Source: Ruminococcus sp. (GTDB lineage Bacteria; Bacillota; Clostridia; Oscillospirales; Acutalibacteraceae). Taken from it: a stretch of 64,000 nucleotides of DNA. This document shows, in pieces, positions 17,421-24,714 of the stretch. The notes below the pieces were generated by a model. It saw nothing but the letters and a program-made list of their open reading frames with translations. It did not search any database and was not told the DNA's origin. A program made the position numbers and the translations under genes. The stretch lies in the NCBI GenBank assembly GCA_017411835.1, contig JAFQPG010000002.1, positions 1-64,000 on the forward strand, given 5' to 3'. Every line of letters starts with the position of its first letter. Positions within the stretch are counted from its first letter, which is position 1.

Positions 17421-18784
17421 TTACCCTCCTTTAGCGGAATTTGTCTTTTCTTTTCGTTGTTGATAATCTGCTTGCCAAGTCTAATGTTGTTTACGATATG
17501 GCGGTTAGCAGGGCAGGCATAAGCACAACAGCCACATTCCATACAATTCATAATGTTGCTTGAAAGCATAGCCTGAACATCTTTAGCGTTTACAGCTTTT
17601 GTAATCGCAGGTGGCATAAGACACATCGGACACGCGTCTACACATCTGCCACAACGGATACAAGCTGAAGGCTCCTGAAGTTTTGCTTCTTTTTCAGTAA
17701 AAGCAAGTATGGCGTTGTTTTGCTTTGCGATAAAGAGTGAGTCGTCGGATACGCTACTGCCCATCATCGGACCGCCCATAATAATTTTTTTAGGTTCTTC
17801 TTTATATCCGCCGACAAAGTCGATAATTTCTTTAACCGAGGTGCCGACAGGAACAATTACATTCTGTGGCTCGTTAATAGCGTCGCCGTCAACGGTAATA
17901 CGCTTTTTGATAAGTGGCATACCCGTTTTCATATACTGAGCCAGAAAAGCGATAGATGCAACATTCATTACGATACAACCCGCATCACTTGGAAGCTTGC
18001 CCATAGGAACCGTGCGGTTAGTGCACGCTTTAATCAGCACTTTTTCTGCACCGTAAGGGTAAGAGGCTTTAAGCGGAAGAATTCTGACCTCGTCGTATTT
18101 GTCAACCTCTGAGTCCGCAATATTTTTAAGCACTTTTATAGCATCAGGTTTGTTGTTTTCAACGCCTATGATAACTCGCTTTAAGCCTAAAATTTCTTTT
18201 AATGCGTACACGCCGCTCATAACACCCCAAGAGTTTTCAAGCACCTCTCGGTGGTCAGCGGTTATATACGGCTCACACTCAGCAACATTGATGATGAGCG
18301 TGTCGACATTCTTGTCAGGTGGGATATTAAGCTTTACGTGAGCAGGAAAACCTGCACCTCCTAAACCAACTAAGCCACTCTCTCTTGTCGCTTTGAGCAA
18401 ATCGGAGATGTTTTCAATAACAGGTGGCTTGATGCCCTCATATACTCGCATCTCACCGTCTGATTCAATGGTGATAGCCTCGACCTTTGAACCGTCAGCT
18501 ACGGTGATTTTTTCGATTTTCTTGACTGTGCCCGAAATAGACGCGTGTATAGGTGCGCTGACAAAAGCGTCGCTGTCGCCGATAACCTGACCCACAGCAA
18601 CCACGTCCCCAACCTTAACGGTCGGCTTGCAAGGTGCACCGATGTGCTGTGACATCGTGATGGTAACGCTTTTCGGTGTAGGCATTTCAACGCTCTGTTT
18701 AGATGCTGTGTTTTTTCGGTGTGGCACGTGCACACCGCCGTGAGTGCGATACGGTTTCTTGGGAAAAGTAAGCTTTGACTGCAT
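17417..18784 (-). CDS. rnfC: Rnf complex NADH-binding subunit RnfC
   Basis: A 455-residue peripheral subunit. The glycine-rich GLGGAGFPAHVKL (about 137-149) belongs to the NADH/FMN-binding fold shared with NuoF. A SLBB-like segment follows. Two [4Fe-4S] motifs lie near the C-terminus (CIRCGRCVDACP, about 370, and CMECGCCAYACP, about 410). It is the site where NAD+ is reduced by electrons from ferredoxin. It is the first gene of the operon, with AAAGGAGG before the ATG and a good promoter at 18851-18879. Confidence 0.96.
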   Translation of the reverse strand: MQSKLTFPKKPYRTHGGVHVPHRKNTASKQSVEMPTPKSVTITMSQHIGAPCKPTVKVGDVVAVGQVIGDSDAFVSAPIHASISGTVKKIEKITVADGSKVEAITIESDGEMRVYEGIKPPVIENISDLLKATRESGLVGLGGAGFPAHVKLNIPPDKNVDTLIINVAECEPYITADHREVLENSWGVMSGVYALKEILGLKRVIIGVENNKPDAIKVLKNIADSEVDKYDEVRILPLKASYPYGAEKVLIKACTNRTVPMGKLPSDAGCIVMNVASIAFLAQYMKTGMPLIKKRITVDGDAINEPQNVIVPVGTSVKEIIDFVGGYKEEPKKIIMGGPMMGSSVSDDSLFIAKQNNAILAFTEKEAKLQEPSACIRCGRCVDACPMCLMPPAITKAVNAKDVQAMLSSNIMNCMECGCCAYACPANRHIVNNIRLGKQIINNEKKRQIPLKEGK

Positions 18785-18850
18785 ATCAAAACCTCCTTTA
18801 AAAAAATTGATAATAAAAACTTAAAATTAACCTAAATTAACTCATTCTAC

Positions 18851-18879
18851 ATTTTAGCATTTTTCAACATATTTTTCAA
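18851..18879 (-). promoter_or_regulatory. Promoter of the rnf operon
   Basis: On the minus strand TTGAAA (18879-18874) and TAAAAT (18856-18851) are separated by 17 bases, with a TGC extension before the -10. The leader to rnfC would be about 60 bases. Confidence 0.7.
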
Positions 18880-18904
18880 TGTGAATAACAGACAAAATAC
18901 TAGC

Positions 18905-18910
18905 TATAAT
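18905..18910 (+). promoter_or_regulatory. Probable -10 element for spoVAE
   Basis: A perfect TATAAT lies 43 bases before the proposed spoVAE start. No clear sigma-A -35 is seen at 17 bases. As spoVA genes are normally read by the forespore factor sigma-G, the real promoter elements may differ. Confidence 0.35.
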
Positions 18911-18952
18911 ATGGTATATAAATACTAAAAACAGATTTGGGAGATGAACGCG

Positions 18953-19306
18953 GTGCAGTATATTTTTGCTTTTTTAGTTGGTGGAGCAATCTGTTTTGTC
19001 GGTCAGATACTTATTGATAAAACAAAATTAACTCCTGCTCGTATACTTACAGGTTATGTAGTAGCAGGAGTTATTATATCAGCAGTAGGGCTTTATCAGC
19101 CTCTTGTAGATTTTGCGGGTGCGGGTGCATCGGTGCCTTTGTGTGGCTTTGGGCACTTGATGGCGCAGGGCGTAAAAACCGCCGTGGACCAGTACGGCGC
19201 AATAGGAATTTTAAAAGGCGGGCTTATAGCAGGAAGTGCGGGAATTTGCTCGGCAATAGTTTTTTCACTTGTTGCAAGCCTTTTATCAAAATCAAAAGAG
19301 AAGTAG
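18953..19306 (+). CDS. spoVAE: Stage V sporulation protein AE
   Basis: A 117-residue membrane protein of the SpoVA family, which moves dipicolinic acid into the forespore and out at germination. It carries the family-typical LVGGAICFVGQILIDKTKLTP and the glycine-rich FAGAGASVPLCGFG segment, with four predicted helices. The start is placed at the GTG at 18953, nine bases after TTGGGAG; an ATG at 18944 directly abuts that site. In most spore formers this gene sits in a spoVAC-spoVAD-spoVAE cluster, but here it stands alone, divergent from rnf. Its presence indicates a spore-forming organism. Confidence 0.88.
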   Translation: MQYIFAFLVGGAICFVGQILIDKTKLTPARILTGYVVAGVIISAVGLYQPLVDFAGAGASVPLCGFGHLMAQGVKTAVDQYGAIGILKGGLIAGSAGICSAIVFSLVASLLSKSKEK

Positions 19307-19320
19307 GAACTATTGAAATA

Positions 19321-19352
19321 AAAAAAGCACCCGCTTTTGCGGGTGCAATTTA
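19321..19352. terminator. Bidirectional terminator
   Basis: GCACCCGC (19327-19334) pairs with GCGGGTGC (19339-19346) around a TTTT loop, with A-rich and T-rich flanks. It separates spoVAE from the convergent small membrane gene. Confidence 0.85.
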
Positions 19353-19354
19353 AT

Positions 19355-19507
19355 TTACTGTATTGAATAATCGAGGTATTCCTCAAGCTCTGCTTCGTCC
19401 TTCTTTTTCTTTTCTCTTACTACTAAAAATGCAGTAACAGCAGCAGTAACAGCAGCAACAGCGGAAATTAAAACGACAATCCAACCAAACTTAGATTTCT
19501 TTTCCAT
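19355..19507 (-). CDS. Small single-helix membrane protein
   Basis: A 50-residue protein with one helix (about 8-31, rich in Ala and Val) flanked by basic residues. A highly charged tail (KKKKDEAELEEYLDY) follows. AGGAGG precedes the ATG at 19507, and a strong promoter lies at 19553-19581, so it is very likely expressed. I recognise no family. Short proteins of this form often associate with larger membrane complexes, but no partner can be named. Confidence 0.65.
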   Translation of the reverse strand: MEKKSKFGWIVVLISAVAAVTAAVTAFLVVREKKKKDEAELEEYLDYSIQ

Positions 19508-19552
19508 CGCGATACCTCCTATATGTTTAGCGCATGATAATTTACATATAAA

Positions 19553-19581
19553 ATAATAACAGTATTTATTCCAAAAGTCAA
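19553..19581 (-). promoter_or_regulatory. Promoter of the 50-residue membrane protein gene
   Basis: On the minus strand TTGACT (19581-19576) and TATTAT (19558-19553) are separated by 17 bases, with a TGT extension before the -10. Confidence 0.7.
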
Positions 19582-19619
19582 CCAAGTTTATGCATCAGAA
19601 AAGTTAAGATTTTGTAAAG

Positions 19620-19790
19620 ATTAAGTGCCAAGCTACCGAAGCCTTTCAAATTTCAATGTGGTTGAAAGATAGTCCCCGTTTTCGTACCCCCTAAGTAAAC
19701 GCAAAAAATCAATGCGAAACTGTGGACCTTTGAAGAGTAGCGGAGTAAAACAAGACGTGATAGTTAGGTATCAAGCCTCAACCGCTTAAT
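19620..19790. ncRNA. Candidate structured RNA of unknown class
   Basis: The 341 bases from 19508 to 19848 contain no credible protein gene, but bases 19620-19790 fold into an RNA-like shape by eye. An 8-bp closing stem joins 19620-19627 with 19783-19790. Inside are a two-part arm (19632-19636 with 19737-19741, then 19644-19650 with 19729-19735), a hairpin (19651-19656 with 19662-19667), deeper pairings (19672-19675 with 19724-19727; 19678-19684 with 19715-19720) and a second hairpin (19758-19762 with 19769-19773). I could not match it to tmRNA, RNase P, SRP RNA or a riboswitch I know, and 6S is not clearly supported. The strand is uncertain. Confidence 0.4.
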
Positions 19791-19799
19791 ATAAACAAA

Positions 19800-19826
19800 A
19801 AAAGCAGGGCGTGCGCTCTGCTTTTA
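19800..19826 (-). terminator. Terminator of rpsT
   Basis: AGCAGGGC (19803-19810) pairs with GCTCTGCT (19815-19822), with one G-T pair. On the minus strand a run of seven T residues follows. It lies 25 bases after the rpsT stop codon. Confidence 0.8.
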
Positions 19827-19848
19827 AGGTCGTCATTATTAACGCTAA

Positions 19849-20109
19849 TTATGCTGATGCGTTGAGTCTCTTCATAAGAGAAGCCTTGCTTCTAGCAGCA
19901 GTGTTCTTGTGCATAAGGCCCTTAGCTGCAGCCTTGTCAATCTTCTTGATAGCAAGACGAACTGCCTCAGCCTTATTGTCAGCGTTAGTATCGACAGCAA
20001 CGTATGCTTTCTTTACAGCTGTTTTGAGAGCACTCTTAGTAGCTTTGTTCTGAGCTGTCTTAGTTGCGATAACCTTAACGCGCTTCTTTGCTGATTTAAT
20101 ATTTGGCAT
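19849..20109 (-). CDS. rpsT: 30S ribosomal protein S20
   Basis: An 86-residue, lysine- and alanine-rich protein that binds 16S rRNA early in assembly of the small subunit. The start [13 protein letters not shown] and the LIHKN-like segment ([20 protein letters not shown], residues 64-83) are family hallmarks. AAGGAGGTGG precedes the ATG. It is monocistronic, with its own promoter at 20145-20173 and terminator at 19800-19826. Confidence 0.97.
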   Translation of the reverse strand: MPNIKSAKKRVKVIATKTAQNKATKSALKTAVKKAYVAVDTNADNKAEAVRLAIKKIDKAAAKGLMHKNTAARSKASLMKRLNASA

Positions 20110-20144
20110 TGTCCCACCTCCTTAATTTACGGTCATATAGTGGT

Positions 20145-20173
20145 ATGATAACATTATCGAAGAAAAAATGCAA
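20145..20173 (-). promoter_or_regulatory. Promoter of rpsT
   Basis: On the minus strand TTGCAT (20173-20168) and TATCAT (20150-20145) are separated by 17 bases, with a TGT extension before the -10. The leader to the rpsT start would be about 30 bases. Confidence 0.6.
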
Positions 20174-20299
20174 GTGTTTTAATAAAATAAACTTGAAAAA
20201 TTTCGATTGTAATGCTGAAATCACAAGATGTTGTGATAAAAAAACCTTTACACACAAATACGCTTCTGCCCAAAAAAGCAAAAGCGTATTATAAATAGG

Positions 20300-20581
20300 T
20301 TAATCTTCCATATTTTCAGCGTTTTGTCGCTTTTTGTGTATAAGATACGCAACAGCACAAACGATAAGTACTGCAATAGCAACGCCTTTAAATATAAGCG
20401 AGTAGACGCCGGAAAACAAATCGATAGAAAGCAACTCGTTTGCCAGATACCAGCAAAACATAAAAAAGAAAAAGCCCGAAATAACAAATAAAAACTTATA
20501 ATTTTTTATGGCCTGTATGAGAAGATATATAGCCAGTATAAGCCACAAAGCGGCGTATATATATCCGGTGTAAGCGTCCAT
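20300..20581 (-). CDS. Small membrane protein, second gene of a CIRCE-linked pair
   Basis: A 93-residue protein with three predicted helices (about 6-24, 29-50 and 62-82) and a charged tail. I recognise no family. Its start overlaps the stop of the upstream gene by one base, so the two are translated from one mRNA. That mRNA starts at the consensus promoter at 20902-20930, which overlaps a degenerate CIRCE element. Possible heat-shock control is therefore inferred from the site, not from the protein. An imperfect hairpin at 20257-20290 lies just after the stop but lacks a clear T run. Confidence 0.6.
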   Translation of the reverse strand: MDAYTGYIYAALWLILAIYLLIQAIKNYKFLFVISGFFFFMFCWYLANELLSIDLFSGVYSLIFKGVAIAVLIVCAVAYLIHKKRQNAENMED

Positions 20582-20865
20582 TATTTGCCCTCCATTTTCT
20601 TTTTGCGTTTTGATTTTGTTTTAGTCATCAGCAGTACAAAGATGTAGTAAACAACGATTACAAGCGTGCCGACCTGTCCGATTGTATCGCCGACTGTACT
20701 TGTAGGGTTTAAGTCCGACAGAATATGGGTGAGCATAATAACACAGCCCTCAAAAATAAGATATATCGCAAGCGGTCTAAGCAGGGGCATTTTTCGATAA
20801 TATGGAGTGAACATTACTATAGCGGCAACAAAGCACACAGCAGTAGTAAAAATAGCAAGCAGCAT
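20581..20865 (-). CDS. Small membrane protein, first gene of a CIRCE-linked pair
   Basis: A 94-residue protein with three predicted helices (about 3-19, 29-48 and 63-80) and a very basic C-terminus (KTKSKRKKKMEGK). I recognise no family. AAGGAGG precedes the ATG. It lies 37 bases downstream of a perfect TTGACA-17-TATAAT promoter that overlaps an inverted repeat resembling CIRCE, opposite the hrcA-grpE-dnaK-dnaJ operon. Co-regulation with the heat-shock operon is a reasonable hypothesis. Confidence 0.6.
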   Translation of the reverse strand: MLLAIFTTAVCFVAAIVMFTPYYRKMPLLRPLAIYLIFEGCVIMLTHILSDLNPTSTVGDTIGQVGTLVIVVYYIFVLLMTKTKSKRKKKMEGK

Positions 20866-20901
20866 ATTGTCCTCCTTAAAATTATGGTGAAATATACATA
20901 C

Positions 20902-20930
20902 ATTATATATGTAATAGCACTCACTGTCAA
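20902..20930 (-). promoter_or_regulatory. Consensus sigma-A promoter of the membrane gene pair
   Basis: On the minus strand a perfect TTGACA (20930-20925) and a perfect TATAAT (20907-20902) are separated by 17 bases. This is the strongest-looking promoter in the window. The degenerate CIRCE at 20914-20940 covers its -35 hexamer and half the spacer. Confidence 0.85.
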
Positions 20931-20940
20931 TTAGTGATAA
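20914..20940. promoter_or_regulatory. Degenerate CIRCE-like operator
   Basis: ATAGCACTC, nine bases, then TAGTGATAA matches the CIRCE pattern TTAGCACTC-N9-GAGTGCTAA at 15 of 18 positions with the exact spacer. It overlaps the -35 of the divergent membrane-gene promoter and lies about 160 bases from the perfect CIRCE of hrcA. HrcA binding is plausible but unproven. Confidence 0.5.
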
Positions 20941-20957
20941 GCCTGCTTAGCATAGCT

Positions 20958-21004
20958 AAAACCGCTTTGGGTTTGGCATAAAAAGCGAGTTTTTATGCGG
21001 TTTT
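20958..21004. repeat. Alternative hairpins upstream of hrcA
   Basis: GCATAAAAA (20976-20984) pairs with TTTTTATGC (20990-20998). The surrounding AAAACC (20958-20963) can pair with GGTTTT (20999-21004). On the plus strand a T run follows, giving a terminator-like shape although no plus-strand gene precedes it. Its role is not clear. Confidence 0.4.
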
Positions 21005-21062
21005 TGTGCAAAATATATGTATTCGAGCATATAAGTTCACAAATTGTTTACCAAATTTTAGG

Positions 21063-21091
21063 TTGACTTTTTAGGTGCTATCTGCTACTCT
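21063..21091 (+). promoter_or_regulatory. Promoter of the hrcA-grpE-dnaK-dnaJ operon
   Basis: TTGACT (21063-21068) and TACTCT (21086-21091) are separated by 17 bases, with a TGC extension before the -10. The CIRCE operator begins 11 bases after the -10, covering the expected transcription start. Confidence 0.6.
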
Positions 21092-21102
21092 ATAGTATGT
21101 AA

Positions 21103-21129
21103 TTAGCACTCACGCGCTTCGAGTGCTAA
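21103..21129. promoter_or_regulatory. CIRCE operator (HrcA binding site)
   Basis: A perfect match to the CIRCE consensus: TTAGCACTC, nine bases, GAGTGCTAA. It lies between the promoter and the hrcA start, the standard place for HrcA repression of class I heat-shock genes. Confidence 0.97.
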
Positions 21130-21149
21130 ACAAAAGAGAGGTGAGCTGT

Positions 21150-22178
21150 ATGGAGCTTAGCGTACGAAAAGAGAAGATTCTCGGCGCCGTAGTAGAAAGC
21201 TATATCGCATACGGCGAGCCGATTGGTTCAAAGGCACTTTTAAGCGAGATGGGACTGTCTGTTTCGTCGGCAACGGTTAGAAACGAGCTTGCTGATTTAG
21301 TAAGCAAAGGCTACCTTATTCAGCCTCATACTTCTGCCGGTCGTATCCCGTCGCAAAAGGGCTACAGGTATTATATTGATAATCTGTTTAAGCCTCAAGA
21401 GCTCAGCGAGCGTGTCAAAGCGCACATCGACAGGGAAATTTTCTTAGCGGCAGATGCACCCGAAAAAATCTTAGCAAAAACTGCACAGGTGCTTTCAGAG
21501 CTCTCCGGTATGGCGGCTATCACGACAACCCCGAGTGGTGACGATGCACGAGTGCACAAAATTCGTTTTGTTGTAACGGGCAGACATACGGGTATGGTGG
21601 TGCTGATTACATCAAACGGTATGGTGAAAAGCCGTCTGTTCAGATGCGAATTTGTTTTAACACCCGAGCTTATCGCGATGTTTGACAGAGCGCTTAATGA
21701 AAGCTTTGTCGGTTTACCTTTGAAAGAAATCAGTCAGGCATATCTGCAGACAACCGCGGCGGCATTTGGCGAGCTGTCATTATTTATGACCGATGTTCTT
21801 ATGGCGATACTTGATGCATCAAAACAGGCGATGCAAACAACCGTTTCGGTTAGCGGTGCAACAAACCTGCTGTTTTTACCAAGCTATGATTTACTCAGCG
21901 CACGAAATGTGCTCAGATTTTTATCAGACAGTGAAAAGTTGTCACAGTTTTTAAATGAAAGCAGTAAAGATACAAAGGTGTATATCGGTAAAGAAAGCGG
22001 TCGTTTCGAGCTTTCTGACAGCAGTGTTATTATTACACGCTATGAAATCGGCTCTCGAGCTGCAGGCGCAATAGCGCTAATCGGACCTTTAAGAGCAGAT
22101 TACAAAACGCTGATCCCACAGCTTGAATATGCAAGCAAATGCGCGTCTGATTTAATCGGCGAGCTGCTTGAAGTATAG
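21150..22178 (+). CDS. hrcA: Heat-inducible transcription repressor HrcA
   Basis: A 342-residue repressor of class I heat-shock genes. The N-terminal winged-helix domain (about 1-75) contains GEPIGSKALLSEMGLSVSSA and the conserved NELADLVSKGYLIQPHTSAGRIPS region. A GAF-like dimerisation domain follows. It binds the CIRCE element just upstream and so controls its own operon; GroEL normally keeps HrcA active. The start at 21150 has GAGAGGTGA upstream; an earlier in-frame GTG at 21123 lies inside the CIRCE. Confidence 0.97.
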   Translation: MELSVRKEKILGAVVESYIAYGEPIGSKALLSEMGLSVSSATVRNELADLVSKGYLIQPHTSAGRIPSQKGYRYYIDNLFKPQELSERVKAHIDREIFLAADAPEKILAKTAQVLSELSGMAAITTTPSGDDARVHKIRFVVTGRHTGMVVLITSNGMVKSRLFRCEFVLTPELIAMFDRALNESFVGLPLKEISQAYLQTTAAAFGELSLFMTDVLMAILDASKQAMQTTVSVSGATNLLFLPSYDLLSARNVLRFLSDSEKLSQFLNESSKDTKVYIGKESGRFELSDSSVIITRYEIGSRAAGAIALIGPLRADYKTLIPQLEYASKCASDLIGELLEV

Positions 22179-22187
22179 GAGATAAAT

Positions 22188-22739
22188 ATGAGTAAAAAAG
22201 ATAAAATCAACGAAAACGAAGAGGTTGTAAAAGTTACAGTAGAAGAAGCTGTAGAAACTGCAAACGAACAGGAAGAGAAAGAGCTGACAGTTGAAGAAAA
22301 ACTGACAAAAGAGCTCGAAGAGCAAAAGGATAAATATATGCGACTTTACGCAGAGTATGATAACTATCGCAAACGTACTCAAAGCGAAAAAGTGGCTATT
22401 TACTCTGATGCAACGGCAAAAGCAGTTGAAGAGATACTTCCGATTGCTGACTCGATTACAATGGCGATGAGCACAATGGCAGACAAAGATGTACCGCAAG
22501 AGTTTACAAAGGGCATCGAGCTTATCGCAAAGGGTCTTAAAGCAAGCTTTGATAAAATGAATATCACACCATTCGGTGAAGTAGGCGAGAGCTTTGACCC
22601 TAATATGCACAACGCTATCTCAATGATAGAGGACGAAAGCTTAGGCGAGAACACAATCGCTCAGGTTTACCAGATTGGTTATAAATTAAACGATAAGATA
22701 ATCCGCCACGCAATGGTAGTAGTTGCAAATTGTGGCTGA
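22188..22739 (+). CDS. grpE: Nucleotide exchange factor GrpE
   Basis: A 183-residue co-chaperone that releases ADP from DnaK. The acidic, disordered N-terminus (1-40) leads into a long dimerising coiled coil (about 40-100, with YDNYRKRTQSEK). The C-terminal beta domain carries the family pattern FDPNMHNAIS and ends in VVVANCG. It lies nine bases after hrcA with its own AGGAGA. Position and length are typical. Confidence 0.97.
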   Translation: MSKKDKINENEEVVKVTVEEAVETANEQEEKELTVEEKLTKELEEQKDKYMRLYAEYDNYRKRTQSEKVAIYSDATAKAVEEILPIADSITMAMSTMADKDVPQEFTKGIELIAKGLKASFDKMNITPFGEVGESFDPNMHNAISMIEDESLGENTIAQVYQIGYKLNDKIIRHAMVVVANCG

Positions 22740-22788
22740 TAATATATAGTATTAAACATTTCAAAACATACATTTGGAGGAATTTATT

Positions 22789-24639
22789 ATGGCAAAAACA
22801 ATTGGTATTGACTTAGGTACAACTAACTCTTGCGTAGCAGTTATCGAAGGCGGCGAGCCTGTAGTTATCGCTAACGCAGAGGGCGCAAGAACTACACCAT
22901 CAGTAGTTGCTTTTTCAAAAACAGGTGAGAGACTTGTAGGTCAGGTTGCTAAGCGTCAGGCTATCACAAACCCTGACAGAACAATCTCATCTATCAAAAG
23001 AGAGATGGGCACAGACTACAAAGTTAAGGTTGACGACAAGGCTTACACACCACAGGAAATTTCAGCAATGATTTTACAGAAGCTTAAGGCTGATGCTGAA
23101 GCATACTTAGGTGAAGCTGTAAGCTCTGCTGTTATCACAGTTCCTGCTTACTTTACAGACGCACAGCGTCAGGCTACAAAAGACGCAGGTAGAATTGCAG
23201 GCTTAGATGTAAAGCGTATTATCAACGAGCCTACAGCCGCTGCACTTTCTTACGGTATTGATAAAGAAAACGACCAGAAGGTTATGGTATATGACTTAGG
23301 CGGTGGTACATTCGACGTATCTATCATCGAAATCGGTGATGGCGTACAGGAAGTACTCGCAACTGCTGGTAACAACCGTCTTGGTGGTGACGACTTTGAC
23401 CAGAGAATTATTGATTGGATGGTTAAAGAGTTTAAGGCTGAATCAGGTGTTGACCTTTCTTCAGACAAGATGGCTATGCAGAGATTAAAGGAAGCTGCTG
23501 AAAAATCAAAGATTGAGCTTTCAAGCGTTACAACATCAAACATCAATCTCCCATTTATCACAGCAGACGCTACAGGTCCTAAGCACTTAGACCTTACACT
23601 CACACGTGCAAAGTTTAACGAGCTTACAGCAGACCTTGTAGAAAAGACAATGGGTCCTGTAAGAACAGCTCTCTCAGACTCAGGTCTTCAGATTTCTGAA
23701 ATTGACAAGGTATTAATGGTTGGTGGTTCATCACGTATTCCTGCTGTTCAGGACGCTGTTAAATCACTCACAGGCAAAGAGCCATTCAAGGGTATCAACC
23801 CTGACGAGTGTGTTGCTATCGGTGCTTGCATTCAGGCAGGCGTACTCGGTGGCGAGGTTGACGGTCTTCTGCTCTTAGACGTAACACCACTTTCTCTAGG
23901 TGTTGAAACTATGGGCGGTATTATGACAAAGATTATCGACAGAAATACAACTATTCCTACAAAGAAGAGCCAGATTTTCTCAACTGCTGCTGATAACCAG
24001 CCACAGGTTGAAATCAACGTTCTTCAGGGCGAGCGTGAATTTGCAAGAGATAACAAACAGCTCGGTTTGTTTGCTTTAACAGGTATTGCGATGGCTCCAC
24101 GTGGTGTTCCACAGATTGAGGTTACTTTTGATATCGACGCTAACGGTATCGTTAACGTATCTGCAAAAGACTTGGGCACAGGCGCAGAGCAGAAGATTAC
24201 TATCCACTCATCTTCAAATATGAGCAAGGACGATATCGACAAGGCTGTTAAAGAAGCTGAACAGTTTGCTGAAGAAGACAAGAAGCGCAGAGACGAGGTC
24301 GACACAAAGAACGAGGCTGAGCAGATGGTATATCAGGCAGAAAAGCTCGTTACTGAAAACGGCGACAAGCTCGAAGAGGCTGACAAAGAGACTATCAACA
24401 CTAAGGTTGCTGCTGCAAAGGCTGCAATCGAGGGTGGCGATATCGAGCTTATCAAATCTGCTAAGGAAGACCTTATGAAGGCATTACAGGAAATCGGTGC
24501 TAAACTTTATCAGGCAGCAGCTGCTGCACAGCAGGCACAGGGCGCTGACCCTACAGGCGCAAATGCTGACCCTATGGGTGGTGCGGCTCCTGGCTCAGAC
24601 CCTAACGTATACGACGCAGACTACACAGACGTAGAGTAA
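22789..24639 (+). CDS. dnaK: Chaperone DnaK (Hsp70)
   Basis: A 616-residue Hsp70 chaperone. The ATPase domain (1-about 360) shows [26 protein letters not shown] and the [11 protein letters not shown] motif. The interdomain linker is [19 protein letters not shown]. The substrate domain and helical lid follow, and the C-terminus is rich in Gly, Ala and Pro. As in Gram-positive DnaK, the ATPase domain lacks the insertion of the E. coli protein. TTGGAGGAAT before 22789 fixes the start. It works with GrpE and DnaJ encoded on either side. Confidence 0.98.
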   Translation: MAKTIGIDLGTTNSCVAVIEGGEPVVIANAEGARTTPSVVAFSKTGERLVGQVAKRQAITNPDRTISSIKREMGTDYKVKVDDKAYTPQEISAMILQKLKADAEAYLGEAVSSAVITVPAYFTDAQRQATKDAGRIAGLDVKRIINEPTAAALSYGIDKENDQKVMVYDLGGGTFDVSIIEIGDGVQEVLATAGNNRLGGDDFDQRIIDWMVKEFKAESGVDLSSDKMAMQRLKEAAEKSKIELSSVTTSNINLPFITADATGPKHLDLTLTRAKFNELTADLVEKTMGPVRTALSDSGLQISEIDKVLMVGGSSRIPAVQDAVKSLTGKEPFKGINPDECVAIGACIQAGVLGGEVDGLLLLDVTPLSLGVETMGGIMTKIIDRNTTIPTKKSQIFSTAADNQPQVEINVLQGEREFARDNKQLGLFALTGIAMAPRGVPQIEVTFDIDANGIVNVSAKDLGTGAEQKITIHSSSNMSKDDIDKAVKEAEQFAEEDKKRRDEVDTKNEAEQMVYQAEKLVTENGDKLEEADKETINTKVAAAKAAIEGGDIELIKSAKEDLMKALQEIGAKLYQAAAAAQQAQGADPTGANADPMGGAAPGSDPNVYDADYTDVE

Positions 24640-24655
24640 TATATTCAAATAACTA

Positions 24656-24694
24656 CACAAACGGTGACCCTGATTTTTGGGCCACCGTCTTGTG
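24656..24694 (+). promoter_or_regulatory. Intercistronic hairpin between dnaK and dnaJ
   Basis: CACAAACGGTGACCC (24656-24670) pairs with GGGCCACCGTCTTGTG (24679-24694), about 13 bp with one bulge and one mismatch. No T run follows at once, so it is more likely an mRNA processing or stabilising element than a terminator. It may set the high DnaK to low DnaJ ratio. Confidence 0.55.
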
Positions 24695-24714
24695 CGTAAA
24701 GCAGGTGAAGGCTC

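Noticed and set aside
19620..19790. tmRNA, SRP RNA or RNase P RNA
   Set aside because: The segment lacks the conserved cores of these RNAs: no tag reading frame with a tRNA-like end, no SRP GGAA/AGCA loop region, no RNase P conserved blocks.
20096..20294. Small open frames on both strands between rpsT and the membrane gene pair
   Set aside because: No ribosome-binding sites; they overlap the rpsT promoter and a hairpin and read as low-quality sequence.
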